Positions 1-5,774 of a DNA stretch of 10,465 nt are shown piece after piece. The position numbers were made by a program, and so were the translations under genes. How positions within the stretch are numbered: position 1 is the first letter of the stretch; each line of letters begins with the position of its first letter. This DNA comes from DASQJJ01 sp964598355 (lineage in GTDB: Bacteria > Patescibacteriota > Microgenomatia > Levybacterales > UBA12049). The stretch is from the NCBI GenBank assembly GCA_964598355.1, contig CAZRBN010000050.1:1-10465 (forward strand). The letters run 5' to 3'. The notes beneath the pieces were generated by a model. It was not told where the DNA came from. It worked only from the letters and a program-made list of their open reading frames with translations, and ran no database searches.

Positions 1-300
1 CAGTGCAGTTGTGGCTGATCGACCTCTCAGTCCAGCTACCCGTCATTGCCTTGGTGGGCATTTACCCCGCCAACTAGCTGATAGGACGCAGGCTCCTCCC
101 TCGGCGACCAGTAAAGGTCTTTACCGTCTCCGGACTATGGACTATTACCCCATCTTTCGATGAGCTATACTCCACCCAGGGGTAGATTCCCACGCGTTAC
201 TCACCCGTCTGCCGGTTGCTCTGTATTGCTACAAAGCCCCCTTGACTTGCATGCTTAAGGCACGCCGCCAGCATTCATCCTGAACCAGGATCAAATTCTC
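1..300 (-). rRNA. rrs: 16S ribosomal RNA, 5' part only
   Basis: Read on the minus strand, this is the first ~300 nt of a bacterial small-subunit rRNA. The universal 5' segment starts at about 299 (AGAATTTGATCCTGGTTCAG) and is followed by the conserved GCTGGCGGCGTGCC, by GACGGGTGAGTAACGCGTGG in the V1-V2 region, and by the GGACTGAGAGG block near the window edge. The rest of the gene lies left of position 1. The mature 5' end is probably between 300 and 306. The 5' segment has two mismatches to the standard 27F primer site, as seen in some deep-branching groups. The overall form suits a Candidate Phyla Radiation member, but the fragment is too short for firm placement by eye. No insertion or intron is seen in this part. 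Confidence 0.97.
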
Positions 301-364
301 AAAAAAATTGGACGAAGATTCCATAACTTGCGTTACTTGTCTTGCTGTCCAAAAAAATTCCTAC

Positions 365-387
365 CACTTCTTGATCTTCAAAAAGTG
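365..387 (-). other. Leader hairpin between boxA and 16S
   Basis: In the minus-strand RNA this 23-nt segment folds into a 10-bp stem with one G-U pair and an AGA loop (CACTTTTTGA / TCAAGAAGTG). It lies 60-80 nt before the 16S 5' end. It may be a processing or antitermination-associated structure (the boxC position in E. coli rrn leaders), but no specific role can be assigned. Confidence 0.5.
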
Positions 388-410
388 ATTTGGCTTATTG
401 TGTGTCTTCA

Positions 411-425
411 ACTGTCAAAGAGCCG
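411..425 (-). promoter_or_regulatory. boxA-like rRNA antitermination element
   Basis: The minus strand reads CGGCTCTTTGACAGT. Its core GGCTCTTTGACA matches the E. coli rrn boxA TGCTCTTTAACA at 10 of 12 positions. The position, about 110 nt upstream of 16S within the leader, is where boxA normally lies. A strong hairpin (437-476) sits just before it in the transcript, like the boxB-boxA order in E. coli. In known systems boxA RNA recruits NusB/NusE to prevent premature termination in rRNA operons. Confidence 0.7.
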
Positions 426-436
426 AATTAGTTAAT

Positions 437-476
437 TAGCAGTAAGCATCTAAATTGTTCTAAAAGCTTATTGCTA
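437..476 (-). other. boxB-like leader hairpin
   Basis: TAGCAGTAAGC (437-447) and GCTTATTGCTA (466-476) are inverted repeats with one mismatch, giving an 11-bp stem with an 18-nt loop in the minus-strand RNA. It ends about 12 nt before the boxA-like element. The arrangement resembles boxB-boxA; that functional equivalence is inference. Confidence 0.5.
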
Positions 477-502
477 GCCAACTAGGTGCTGAGTTAAGGA
501 CT

Positions 503-557
503 AAAAAACCCGCCAAAGCGGGTACTTTGTCTACTTTTCAGTAGAAAATTGCTTTGG
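503..557 (-). terminator. Terminator/attenuator in the rRNA leader
   Basis: On the minus strand ACCCGC-TTTG-GCGGGT (523-508) is followed by a run of six T (508-503), a typical intrinsic terminator. It lies only about 55-75 nt after the predicted rRNA start site. Just upstream, CCAAAGC (minus strand, 557-551) is perfectly complementary to GCTTTGG (519-513), which spans the terminator loop and parts of both stem arms, so the two pairings exclude each other. A further 6-bp hairpin (545-540 with 535-530) lies between them. This is the layout of an attenuator with an antiterminator. Confidence 0.65.
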
Positions 558-583
558 TCTAGGTCTAATCCATACCAAAATTC

Positions 584-611
584 ATTATAGCTGAATTTGG
601 CTATATGTCAA
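584..611 (-). promoter_or_regulatory. rRNA operon promoter, near-consensus sigma-70 type
   Basis: The minus strand has a perfect -35 TTGACA (611-606) and a perfect -10 TATAAT (589-584) separated by 16 bp. Transcription should start near 577 and run through the leader into 16S. It is the strongest promoter in the window, as expected for rRNA. Confidence 0.85.
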
Positions 612-693
612 GGTCGAGAAGTAGTGAAAACAACGAGAGTAACATATGCTACCTTTATAACTATATCCATCCGAAAGAAACCATTCATCTCTC

Positions 694-721
694 TTGACTT
701 TCACCCAATACCATTTATAGT
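694..721 (+). promoter_or_regulatory. Putative promoter of the HAD phosphatase gene
   Basis: TTGACT (694-699) and TATAGT (716-721) are spaced by 16 bp; each has one mismatch to consensus. The predicted start near 728 leaves a leader of about 20 nt before the ATG at 747, with no Shine-Dalgarno visible. Confidence 0.5.
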
Positions 722-746
722 AAAAGCTACTCTTATTTTATTTTAA

Positions 747-1499
747 ATGACAAAAAAGTATAAAGCAATTATCACAGATGTTGATGGCACTCTTATTCCA
801 AATAGAAAAGATGGAGAAATTTCTCCAAAAGTCACTGGTGCTATACATAAGGCAAAAAGTCATATTCATTTTGGACTTGCAACGTCACGAGACCGAGAAG
901 ATGTCTATCGTATTTCCTCTCACCTATCTTTGTCCGGCCCTTCTATTATTTATGGCGGCTGCTGGATAATAGAAGCGAGATCTCAGGAAGTTTTGTGGAA
1001 ACAAAATATAGAAATAGATGCATTTATGGAGGCATATACTATTGCCAAGCAATTAGGATTTTATTTTGTTGTAAATGACAATGGGAAAAAATATAAACCT
1101 GAACAAGAATACATTTCTGAATCTCCAATAAATATTTGGGGGCATGGACTTACACATCAACAACTCCAAGCATTTCTCAAAAGGACTTCTCACCTTTCAA
1201 CAATTAGTACACATGCAATCCCATCTTGGAAAGAAGGGAAAATCGATTTTATTACCAACCACGCCCTTGCCACCAAACAACATGCTGTTTTTGAAGTGTC
1301 CAAACTGCTTGGTATTAAAACTGATGAGATTATTGGTATTGGAGATGGTGCAAATGATATACCACTTCTTATGGCCTGTGGAATGAAAGTTGCTGTTGGA
1401 AATGCTGTTGAAGACCTAAAAGCTATTGCAGATTACATTGCACCAAGTGTTGAAGAAGATGGCATAGCAGATGTGATAGAAAAATTCATTTTCGCATAA
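747..1499 (+). CDS. HAD-superfamily hydrolase, Cof/SPP-like phosphatase
   Basis: A 250-aa cytoplasmic HAD-fold phosphatase with a C2B-type cap, as in the Cof family, sucrose-phosphate phosphatase and archaeal-type phosphoglycolate phosphatase. The motifs are all present: motif I DVDGTL at 11-16 (nucleophile D11, acid/base D13), motif II ATSR at 45-48, motif III lysine in ATKQHA (K177), and motif IV GDGANDIPLL at 199-208 for Mg2+ binding. The GNA at 218-220 is also typical. The cap domain lies at roughly 80-165. Length is normal for the family. The substrate cannot be read from sequence; a small sugar phosphate or phosphoglycolate is likely. The upstream region has a promoter but no ribosome binding site. 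The gene is divergent from the rRNA operon and is probably transcribed alone. Confidence 0.9.
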   Translation: MTKKYKAIITDVDGTLIPNRKDGEISPKVTGAIHKAKSHIHFGLATSRDREDVYRISSHLSLSGPSIIYGGCWIIEARSQEVLWKQNIEIDAFMEAYTIAKQLGFYFVVNDNGKKYKPEQEYISESPINIWGHGLTHQQLQAFLKRTSHLSTISTHAIPSWKEGKIDFITNHALATKQHAVFEVSKLLGIKTDEIIGIGDGANDIPLLMACGMKVAVGNAVEDLKAIADYIAPSVEEDGIADVIEKFIFA

Positions 1500-1549
1500 A
1501 TTTAGTCTACCTTCTTACCTACTTATTACGGACTTCACCGTTTCTCCAA

Positions 1550-1852
1550 ATGTTATTGTATTACGAAGAAAGGATGGATCTGGATATGTTTTTAGACAGA
1601 ATCGAGGAGATAGTAGCATACGTACAAGCAAATCGATTGAATAGGCAATACAGAAGGCTTGGTTTATCAGGCACAGGAGCACCTGGAGATCCACTACATT
1701 CTCCCGAAGGAGAATGGCAAGGCTATACCAAATCCTATGCCCAGCGCAGGGCTAACTTTCTTCGTCAACCTGTTACCTATCTTGAGGGATGGACCAATAT
1801 TCCTCGTACATTACAACCAAGAACAAGACGAACAAAGGCGCTTAATCCGTAG
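1550..1852 (+). CDS. Small hypothetical protein
   Basis: A possible 100-aa protein that I do not recognise. It lies in the gap between the phosphatase and the convergent GH130-like gene and ends 11 bp before that gene's stop. The N-terminal part (MDLDMFLDRIEEIVAYVQAN) could form an amphipathic helix; the rest is Arg- and Gly-rich and polar, with no signal peptide or membrane segment. The ATG at 1574 (residue 9) is an alternative start preceded by AAGAAAGG, but that purine stretch touches the ATG, so it is a poor Shine-Dalgarno. No clear promoter is seen. Another open frame (1659-1916) overlaps it and looks less protein-like. It could be a real short gene, a degraded one, or chance. Confidence 0.4.
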   Translation: MLLYYEERMDLDMFLDRIEEIVAYVQANRLNRQYRRLGLSGTGAPGDPLHSPEGEWQGYTKSYAQRRANFLRQPVTYLEGWTNIPRTLQPRTRRTKALNP

Positions 1853-1863
1853 AGGAATACAAT

Positions 1864-3096
1864 TTATGCTGCAACTATTACATCTTTATCTTCTTTATAA
1901 AGAGGGTTCTTTATAAATTCACTCGTTTCCATAAATGCTTTTATATGTTTCAAAGGCACAGTGATATATCCCCATCCTGTATCCTCGTAAGCTACTCCAA
2001 TAACAAGCTCCCCAGCATCAACATTCACGTCACTTCCAGGAGAATAAATAACGCTCTTTTTTGGGTTAAAAGTATTTTTCACACCAGTAAACCTCTCAAT
2101 ATCAGTAGGTGTTAGAAAATCGTCTGTATACATACCAATACACACAACGCTTCCATCAGGCATATTCTTAAATCTACCTACCTTAAATAGATACGTATCA
2201 TCAAGATTAGGGTTATCCAGAGCAGGTCCTTTTATATCACGGTGCATAACACAAATAGAATCGCCATTATCATCTATGAAATCATTTTGTCCATTATTCC
2301 CATTCCATCCCCATCTCCCAACACCATCATTAAGCTGTGGTACAACCATGCCTTTTCCTACCGTATGCGATGCAGTATTGGGATTCTTGATATCTACAGA
2401 AATAAATCGAAAAGTACCATAATTTTCTATTCTTTCTCCATTTTCTATCAAAAACTCAGGACGATACATCATAACTGTGCTACCGTCATCAGCAATTCTC
2501 ATAATATTATTCTTCCCCAGTATAGAATCTCCTTTTTCATCTAGCACTAAATCTACTTTTCCAAAATCTAACTCCAATTTACCATCTTTCAAAGTTGGAT
2601 TTGCTGTAAGATACCCAAGCATTGGCAAAGAATCTACCGGATTAACAACGCTCATGCACGCCATAAGGGTGTTTTGATCTTTAAGGTAGGTTAACCGAAA
2701 GTCTTCCAAGTTGTATCCAGCTTCTTGCTGATCAGGAGTAAGCAAGCTATCAGGATTAACAACCCCTACTACTTCTGTCTTTTCTATACCAGATGAGCCT
2801 AATTCGTATGTAGAGATGCTTAAATGATTTGTTTTGTCTGCCTTACTGTCATCATGCTCATCTGTCATCACGCGACTTATTGCAACACCAATTTCTTTTG
2901 GAGGAATATCAACCATTACTCGTGCCATTCCAGGATTAAAGTGAGCACGAACAGGCTTTGATACAAAAGGTAAAGGGATATCCGGAGAACCAACGGGAAT
3001 AAACTCAAAACGAGGCACTGCTTTTTCCACTCCAACCATAGGCTCATTATTAACAACAGCTTCTTGTCGTTGAAGAGGTATTGCTTCTATTAGCAT
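1864..3096 (-). CDS. GH130-like five-bladed beta-propeller protein
   Basis: A 410-aa protein without signal peptide that shows, in order, the blade-start signatures of glycoside hydrolase family 130 (beta-mannoside phosphorylases): LEDFRL at 130-135, matching the family's EDPR motif; KNNIMRIADDGS...MYRPE at 195-214, matching the K-N...HRP block; NGNNGQNDFIDDNGDSI at 265-281, in the place of the GPPPIKT...GWLL block; DDTYLFKVGRF at 299-309, in the place of the YRLGAALL block; and GVAYEDTGWGYITVPLKHI at 367-385, in the place of the YYGAADTVIGVA block. GH130 enzymes usually phosphorolyse beta-1,2- or beta-1,4-mannosides. This copy is divergent: the usual Pro of EDPR is Phe132, and the His of the YHG block appears as MHRD at 284-287. 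It may therefore have another sugar substrate or be a non-catalytic propeller. No good promoter or Shine-Dalgarno is visible upstream. Confidence 0.6.
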   Translation of the reverse strand: MLIEAIPLQRQEAVVNNEPMVGVEKAVPRFEFIPVGSPDIPLPFVSKPVRAHFNPGMARVMVDIPPKEIGVAISRVMTDEHDDSKADKTNHLSISTYELGSSGIEKTEVVGVVNPDSLLTPDQQEAGYNLEDFRLTYLKDQNTLMACMSVVNPVDSLPMLGYLTANPTLKDGKLELDFGKVDLVLDEKGDSILGKNNIMRIADDGSTVMMYRPEFLIENGERIENYGTFRFISVDIKNPNTASHTVGKGMVVPQLNDGVGRWGWNGNNGQNDFIDDNGDSICVMHRDIKGPALDNPNLDDTYLFKVGRFKNMPDGSVVCIGMYTDDFLTPTDIERFTGVKNTFNPKKSVIYSPGSDVNVDAGELVIGVAYEDTGWGYITVPLKHIKAFMETSEFIKNPLYKEDKDVIVAA

Positions 3097-3162
3097 GAGC
3101 TAACGGTATAGGAAAAAGCATACGAAAGCAAGCAGAGAAGTTTGAGATTACGTTATGTATAG

Positions 3163-3206
3163 AAAAAAATCCTTCTCCACTAGTTGGCGGATCACTCAGG
3201 ATCACA
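3163..3206 (-). repeat. Half-copy of palindromic repeat, doubling as terminator
   Basis: On the minus strand this reads TGTGATCCTGAG, then a CCGCCAACTAGTGG core, then GAGAAGGAT and a run of seven T. It has the same outer parts (TGTnATCCTGAG and GAAGGATyT) as one arm of the 86-bp element at 9261-9346. The stop codon of the methyltransferase gene (TGA, 3204-3202) lies inside it. ATCC (3172-3169) pairs weakly with GGAT (3192-3189), and an inner CCA/TGG pairing is possible. Followed by the T-run, this could terminate the methyltransferase transcript. The second arm of the repeat is not recognisable downstream. Confidence 0.5.
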
Positions 3207-3738
3207 AGGGTAGCTGTTGAATAACTTGATATAACACAATTCCCAAAGATACCATGACATTCAGACTTTTATTTACTCCCCACATAGGCATTTCGACAAT
3301 CACGTCTGCCATATCCAATACTTCCTGTGTTGCACCTGTTGTCTCATTACTTACTATTAAACAAATAGGAAATGTGTAGTCTGCTTTATCAAAAGGAATA
3401 CTTTTTGCATTTTGTTCTACAGCCACAATTTGGATATTTGGAATTTGAGATTTGATATTTGAAATTGCATCCACAGTGGACGTGTAATATTCCCATTCTA
3501 CCCATTCTGTTGTATTAATCGATGCTTTTTTAATACGAGTATTTGGAGGAGTCTCTGTAACACCGGTCAAATATACTTTTGTTGCAGCAACAGCATCTGC
3601 CAAACGAAAAATCGATCCAACATTGTATGTATCAATAACATTATCACAGATAATATAAATCGGATTTTTCTTCAGTTGTTGCTTTATTTCTTCAGGCGCA
3701 ACTGTTGTCCGAAGCTCCTTTGCTCCAAGTTTTATCAT
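3202..3738 (-). CDS. SpoU/TrmH-family RNA 2'-O-methyltransferase
   Basis: A 178-aa SPOUT methyltransferase, a stand-alone catalytic domain that transfers a methyl group from SAM to a ribose 2'-OH in tRNA or rRNA. Motif 1 is NVGSIFRLADA at 39-49 (catalytic Arg45). The segment TPPNTRIKKASINTTEWVEW (63-82) resembles the TPPxxxIxKTALGAE segment of the family. Motif 2 is LIVSNETTGA at 127-136 (Asn131-Glu132). Motif 3 is MPMWGVNKSLNVMVSLGIVL at 150-169 with the SAM-binding trefoil-knot SLNV. There is no extra RNA-binding domain, as in short TrmH/TrmL-type proteins. The exact RNA target is not predictable. The start is supported by an extended -10 promoter that places transcription at or next to the ATG. 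The stop codon lies inside a repeat element. Confidence 0.92.
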   Translation of the reverse strand: MIKLGAKELRTTVAPEEIKQQLKKNPIYIICDNVIDTYNVGSIFRLADAVAATKVYLTGVTETPPNTRIKKASINTTEWVEWEYYTSTVDAISNIKSQIPNIQIVAVEQNAKSIPFDKADYTFPICLIVSNETTGATQEVLDMADVIVEMPMWGVNKSLNVMVSLGIVLYQVIQQLPL

Positions 3739-3744
3739 GGAGCT

Positions 3745-3753
3745 ATTATACCA
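3745..3753 (-). promoter_or_regulatory. Extended -10 promoter of the methyltransferase gene (leaderless)
   Basis: The minus strand has TGGTATAAT: a perfect -10 (3750-3745) preceded by the TGn extension. No -35 is seen at the right distance. Only six bases (AGCTCC) separate the -10 from the ATG at 3738, so transcription should begin at about the A of the start codon. Confidence 0.65.
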
Positions 3754-3774
3754 AAAGCTACTGTCACATTTCTT

Positions 3775-4428
3775 TCAGTGCTCTAAAACACCTCTACGAA
3801 GGGTTTTATGAGAGAAAGCTATTGCTCTTTGAAGCTCATTATATTCTGGGAGCATATTTATTGCTGAAGGCATAGGTTGGCGGATTGGTAGTCCTCTTTC
3901 ATCAAAGCTTAAAGAAGCAACTTGCACTATATGACTGGTATTTCTTTCTATGGTTCTTCTTCCTAGCTTTTGCTGTCCTATTTTTTGGAGAGACACACCT
4001 GGTTGAGGCTCAATCGCATTTTTCTGACCTCGCCCGACTCGGTACGCATCAATTGTTCCATGTCTCCCTGGTGTCGCGCTAAGGGCGACAGGATGAAGAA
4101 GATACGATCCTTCTACTTTATGAGCTAAATAAAGCGTTTTTGTTGAATCTACAATAACCGGTCCTTTTGCATCTCTTCTTAGGTACGCATATGTTTTTTC
4201 CGGATGGAGCAAAGAAAGGTCAAGTAAAGAAGCAATTTGCTGTAATCCTGTAAGAGTCTCTACATTATGTTCATTCACAACATTTGTAACAATCTCAATT
4301 GCCGTTTCCAATGAGTAATGGGTACTATCTAAAGCTCTCAGAAAACTATAGAGGTGGTCTAGCGAATGTTCTGAAGCAAAAAATTGCTGTACTTCTTCAG
4401 GAGTATATCCCATTACATCCTCAGACAT
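3775..4428 (-). CDS. Hypothetical protein, 217 aa
   Basis: I do not recognise this protein. It has no signal peptide, membrane segment or known catalytic motif. The first ~75 residues look helical and acidic (for example EEVQQFFASEHSLDHLYSFL at 11-30) and could be a small helical domain. Residues 80-120 (YAYLRRDAKGPVIVDSTKTL onward) look like beta strands. The later part is basic, with RVGRGQKN at 130-137 and LGRRTIERN at 155-163, so nucleic-acid binding is possible but unproven. It lies 60 bp after the DUF5667-like gene and 36 bp before the methyltransferase gene on the same strand, so it may be co-transcribed with the former. A T-run on the minus strand at about 4487-4480 has no stem before it and is not a convincing terminator. 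Upstream there is no confident promoter or Shine-Dalgarno. Confidence 0.7.
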   Translation of the reverse strand: MSEDVMGYTPEEVQQFFASEHSLDHLYSFLRALDSTHYSLETAIEIVTNVVNEHNVETLTGLQQIASLLDLSLLHPEKTYAYLRRDAKGPVIVDSTKTLYLAHKVEGSYLLHPVALSATPGRHGTIDAYRVGRGQKNAIEPQPGVSLQKIGQQKLGRRTIERNTSHIVQVASLSFDERGLPIRQPMPSAINMLPEYNELQRAIAFSHKTLRRGVLEH

Positions 4429-4488
4429 AGATACAAAAGCATACAGAGTACATGTAAAAATGAAGCAATAACAACGAAAAAAAAGTGT

Positions 4489-5382
4489 TTAATTAGAGGT
4501 AGGTTGCTGAGACTGCTTGTAAGATAAGGCAGCTTTTTGTGCGCGGGTAATAATATCATTCACATACTCTATTGTTTGCTGCTCTAACTTATATTTGTCA
4601 CTTTGTTTCTTTTGAGTAAGCGCTGTCTCTTGTGCAAGCGCGCTTTTTTCCTGTCCTATCACGTTATTTAAGGCATCTTTTCTATTAGGAAGTGCTCTCT
4701 GCGCATCACTGGTCGCTTGTTTTTGCAATTCGTCTAAGTCTGCCTTCAGTTGCTCGGCAGAAGTCGCTGTATCTACCATCTTTTTCGCAACTTCCCGGCT
4801 AATATCATCCCTCACTTCATTTTCAATGAGACTTTTATTCATCCCATCTTCAACAACCGCCTTCGCATCTGTCATTGTTTGGGTAGTATACACAACTGCT
4901 GCTTTCATTTCACCTGTTGCCTGAAGTTCTAGAGTATCAAGACTCAATACACGTTCTTTAATCTGACGATTCAACACTTCTGCATCATTTTCTACATTGT
5001 TTCCCATAAGCCTTGCTTCATCGAGGTGCAATGCTGCCTGCTTGGTATTCTCTCTTACACCGGTCAGGGCTATCTCAGCTGCTTGTGCATTATTCTTTGC
5101 AAGTTCAAATCGGAGTTCGGCTAATCTCTCGCCTGCTATACTTGTATATACTCTTGCTTTCATAAGAGGGGTAAATGCAAAAAAAAGTCTGACTTGTTGT
5201 TTAAAATTATCCAAAAAGTAGATTGGACTATCTGGAAGTAAAAAGCCAGGACCTTCAACAGTTGGAGGAATAGAAAGATGGTCTGTTGTGAGCCCCAAAA
5301 CGCCCTGATGGGCAGCATAAGCTGGAGAAAAAGTAGCAAAAAGAGAAAGCAAACTTAGCAAAATTCCCGCTTTTACCTTCAT
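4489..5382 (-). CDS. Secreted DUF5667-like helical protein
   Basis: A 297-aa exported protein. The start chosen is the ATG at 5382 rather than the in-frame ATG at 5436. It gives a clean signal peptide (MKVKAGILLSLLSLFATFSP, then AYA|AHQ, cleavage after residue 23), and a TTGACA promoter lies between the two ATGs with its -10 ending 6 nt before it. The mature N-terminus has PGFLLPDSPIYFLDNFKQQV (45-64) and FAFTPLMKARVYTSIAGERL (69-88). This matches the DUF5667 pattern, in which LPGxPLYxxK is followed by a long charged helix ending in RLAE. Residues 90-290 are almost wholly helical and rich in Ala, Gln, Glu and Lys, likely a helical bundle or coiled coil on the outer face of the membrane. There is no anchor or LPXTG motif. 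The molecular function of DUF5667 is unknown to me. The membrane protein at 8673-9266 carries a shorter version of the same motif. Confidence 0.8.
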   Translation of the reverse strand: MKVKAGILLSLLSLFATFSPAYAAHQGVLGLTTDHLSIPPTVEGPGFLLPDSPIYFLDNFKQQVRLFFAFTPLMKARVYTSIAGERLAELRFELAKNNAQAAEIALTGVRENTKQAALHLDEARLMGNNVENDAEVLNRQIKERVLSLDTLELQATGEMKAAVVYTTQTMTDAKAVVEDGMNKSLIENEVRDDISREVAKKMVDTATSAEQLKADLDELQKQATSDAQRALPNRKDALNNVIGQEKSALAQETALTQKKQSDKYKLEQQTIEYVNDIITRAQKAALSYKQSQQPTSN

Positions 5383-5388
5383 AGGATT

Positions 5389-5417
5389 ATGATGCACCCT
5401 TTCTGCAATGTTGTCAA
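5389..5417 (-). promoter_or_regulatory. Promoter of the DUF5667-like gene (leaderless)
   Basis: The minus strand has a perfect TTGACA (5417-5412), a 17-bp spacer and CATCAT (5394-5389, 4 of 6 to consensus). Six bases then lead to the ATG at 5382, giving a predicted leaderless mRNA. This placement supports 5382 as the true start. Confidence 0.55.
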
Positions 5418-5442
5418 GAAATAAGTAACGTCCCATAAGATA

Positions 5443-5471
5443 TTGACAGGGAGATAATAAAGGTATATATT
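5443..5471 (+). promoter_or_regulatory. Promoter of the 73-aa gene (leaderless)
   Basis: A perfect TTGACA (5443-5448), a 17-bp spacer and TATATT (5466-5471, 5 of 6). The -10 ends exactly six bases before the ATG at 5478, so the transcript should start at the ATG. It lies between the two candidate starts of divergent genes and is one of the best promoters in the window. Confidence 0.75.
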
Positions 5472-5477
5472 TCAGGT

Positions 5478-5699
5478 ATGGTACGTATACAATTACCTTT
5501 GAGAAGAATTAATGAGCTTGGATCAAGAGCAACAAATCAACGAGAAGGTTTGGCAGCACCTAGAACTTTTGAAGGATCAGAACTTAAACCGGGAAAATGG
5601 CAACCTGGTAAATCCGAAGGGCCTAAGAGCTCTGAACCTACAACAGAACCTACAACAACCGTTATAAAAGAAAAGGGGTTTCCCAAACTCCCTTTTTAA
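5478..5699 (+). CDS. Small hypothetical protein, 73 aa, own transcription unit
   Basis: An unrecognised 73-aa basic protein. It starts MVRIQLPLRRINELGSRA, is rich in Arg, Lys, Gly and Pro, has a short Thr/Pro/Glu run (SSEPTTEPTTT at 51-61) and ends GFPKLPF. There is no signal peptide or membrane segment, and it is probably disordered. The gene is supported less by its protein sequence than by its surroundings: a near-perfect promoter ends 6 nt before the ATG, and an intrinsic terminator overlaps the last codons, so the ORF fills the whole predicted transcript of about 220 nt. A small structured RNA made from the same unit is the main alternative. The next gene (5775) starts 75 bp downstream. 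Confidence 0.6.
   Translation: MVRIQLPLRRINELGSRATNQREGLAAPRTFEGSELKPGKWQPGKSEGPKSSEPTTEPTTTVIKEKGFPKLPF
5671..5697 (+). terminator. Intrinsic terminator overlapping a stop codon
   Basis: AAAGGGGTTT (5672-5681), loop CCC, then AAACTCCCTTT (5685-5695) form a 10-bp stem with one bulged T, followed by a T-run to 5697. The TAA stop (5697-5699) begins at the last T. The terminator therefore lies inside the coding sequence of the 73-aa ORF. Confidence 0.7.
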
Positions 5700-5774
5700 T
5701 TCTATTTCTTACACTTCTCCCCTGACTCTCTTAATAGTTATTTACCTTTTCCAGATACAGTGTGCAAGTAATCT

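Larger units (their letters stand above)
301..583 (-). other. 16S rRNA leader region (no protein gene)
   Basis: This stretch between the rRNA promoter and the 16S 5' end holds no credible ORF. In transcript order it contains an attenuator-like terminator (557-503), an 11-bp hairpin with one mismatch (476-437), a boxA-like element (425-411), a 10-bp hairpin with a 3-nt loop (387-365), and a GTCCAA/TTGGAC stem (352-347 with 313-308). That last stem encloses a small TAAC-GCAA-GTTA hairpin with a GNRA loop at 335-324. The hairpins next to the 16S end are candidates for processing or assembly elements. The base pairings are read directly from sequence; their function is inferred. Confidence 0.75.

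Noticed and set aside
1659..1916. Overlapping plus-strand ORF of 85 codons
   Set aside because: It runs into the end of the convergent GH130-like gene, has a less protein-like composition, and has no ribosome binding site or promoter.
4476..4490. T-run after the DUF5667-like gene as a terminator
   Set aside because: The run of T on the minus strand has no stable stem before it.
5383..5436. Upstream ATG at 5436 as start of the DUF5667-like gene
   Set aside because: It would put 18 polar residues before an otherwise perfect signal peptide, and the promoter TTGACA lies inside that extension. The ATG at 5382 fits both.
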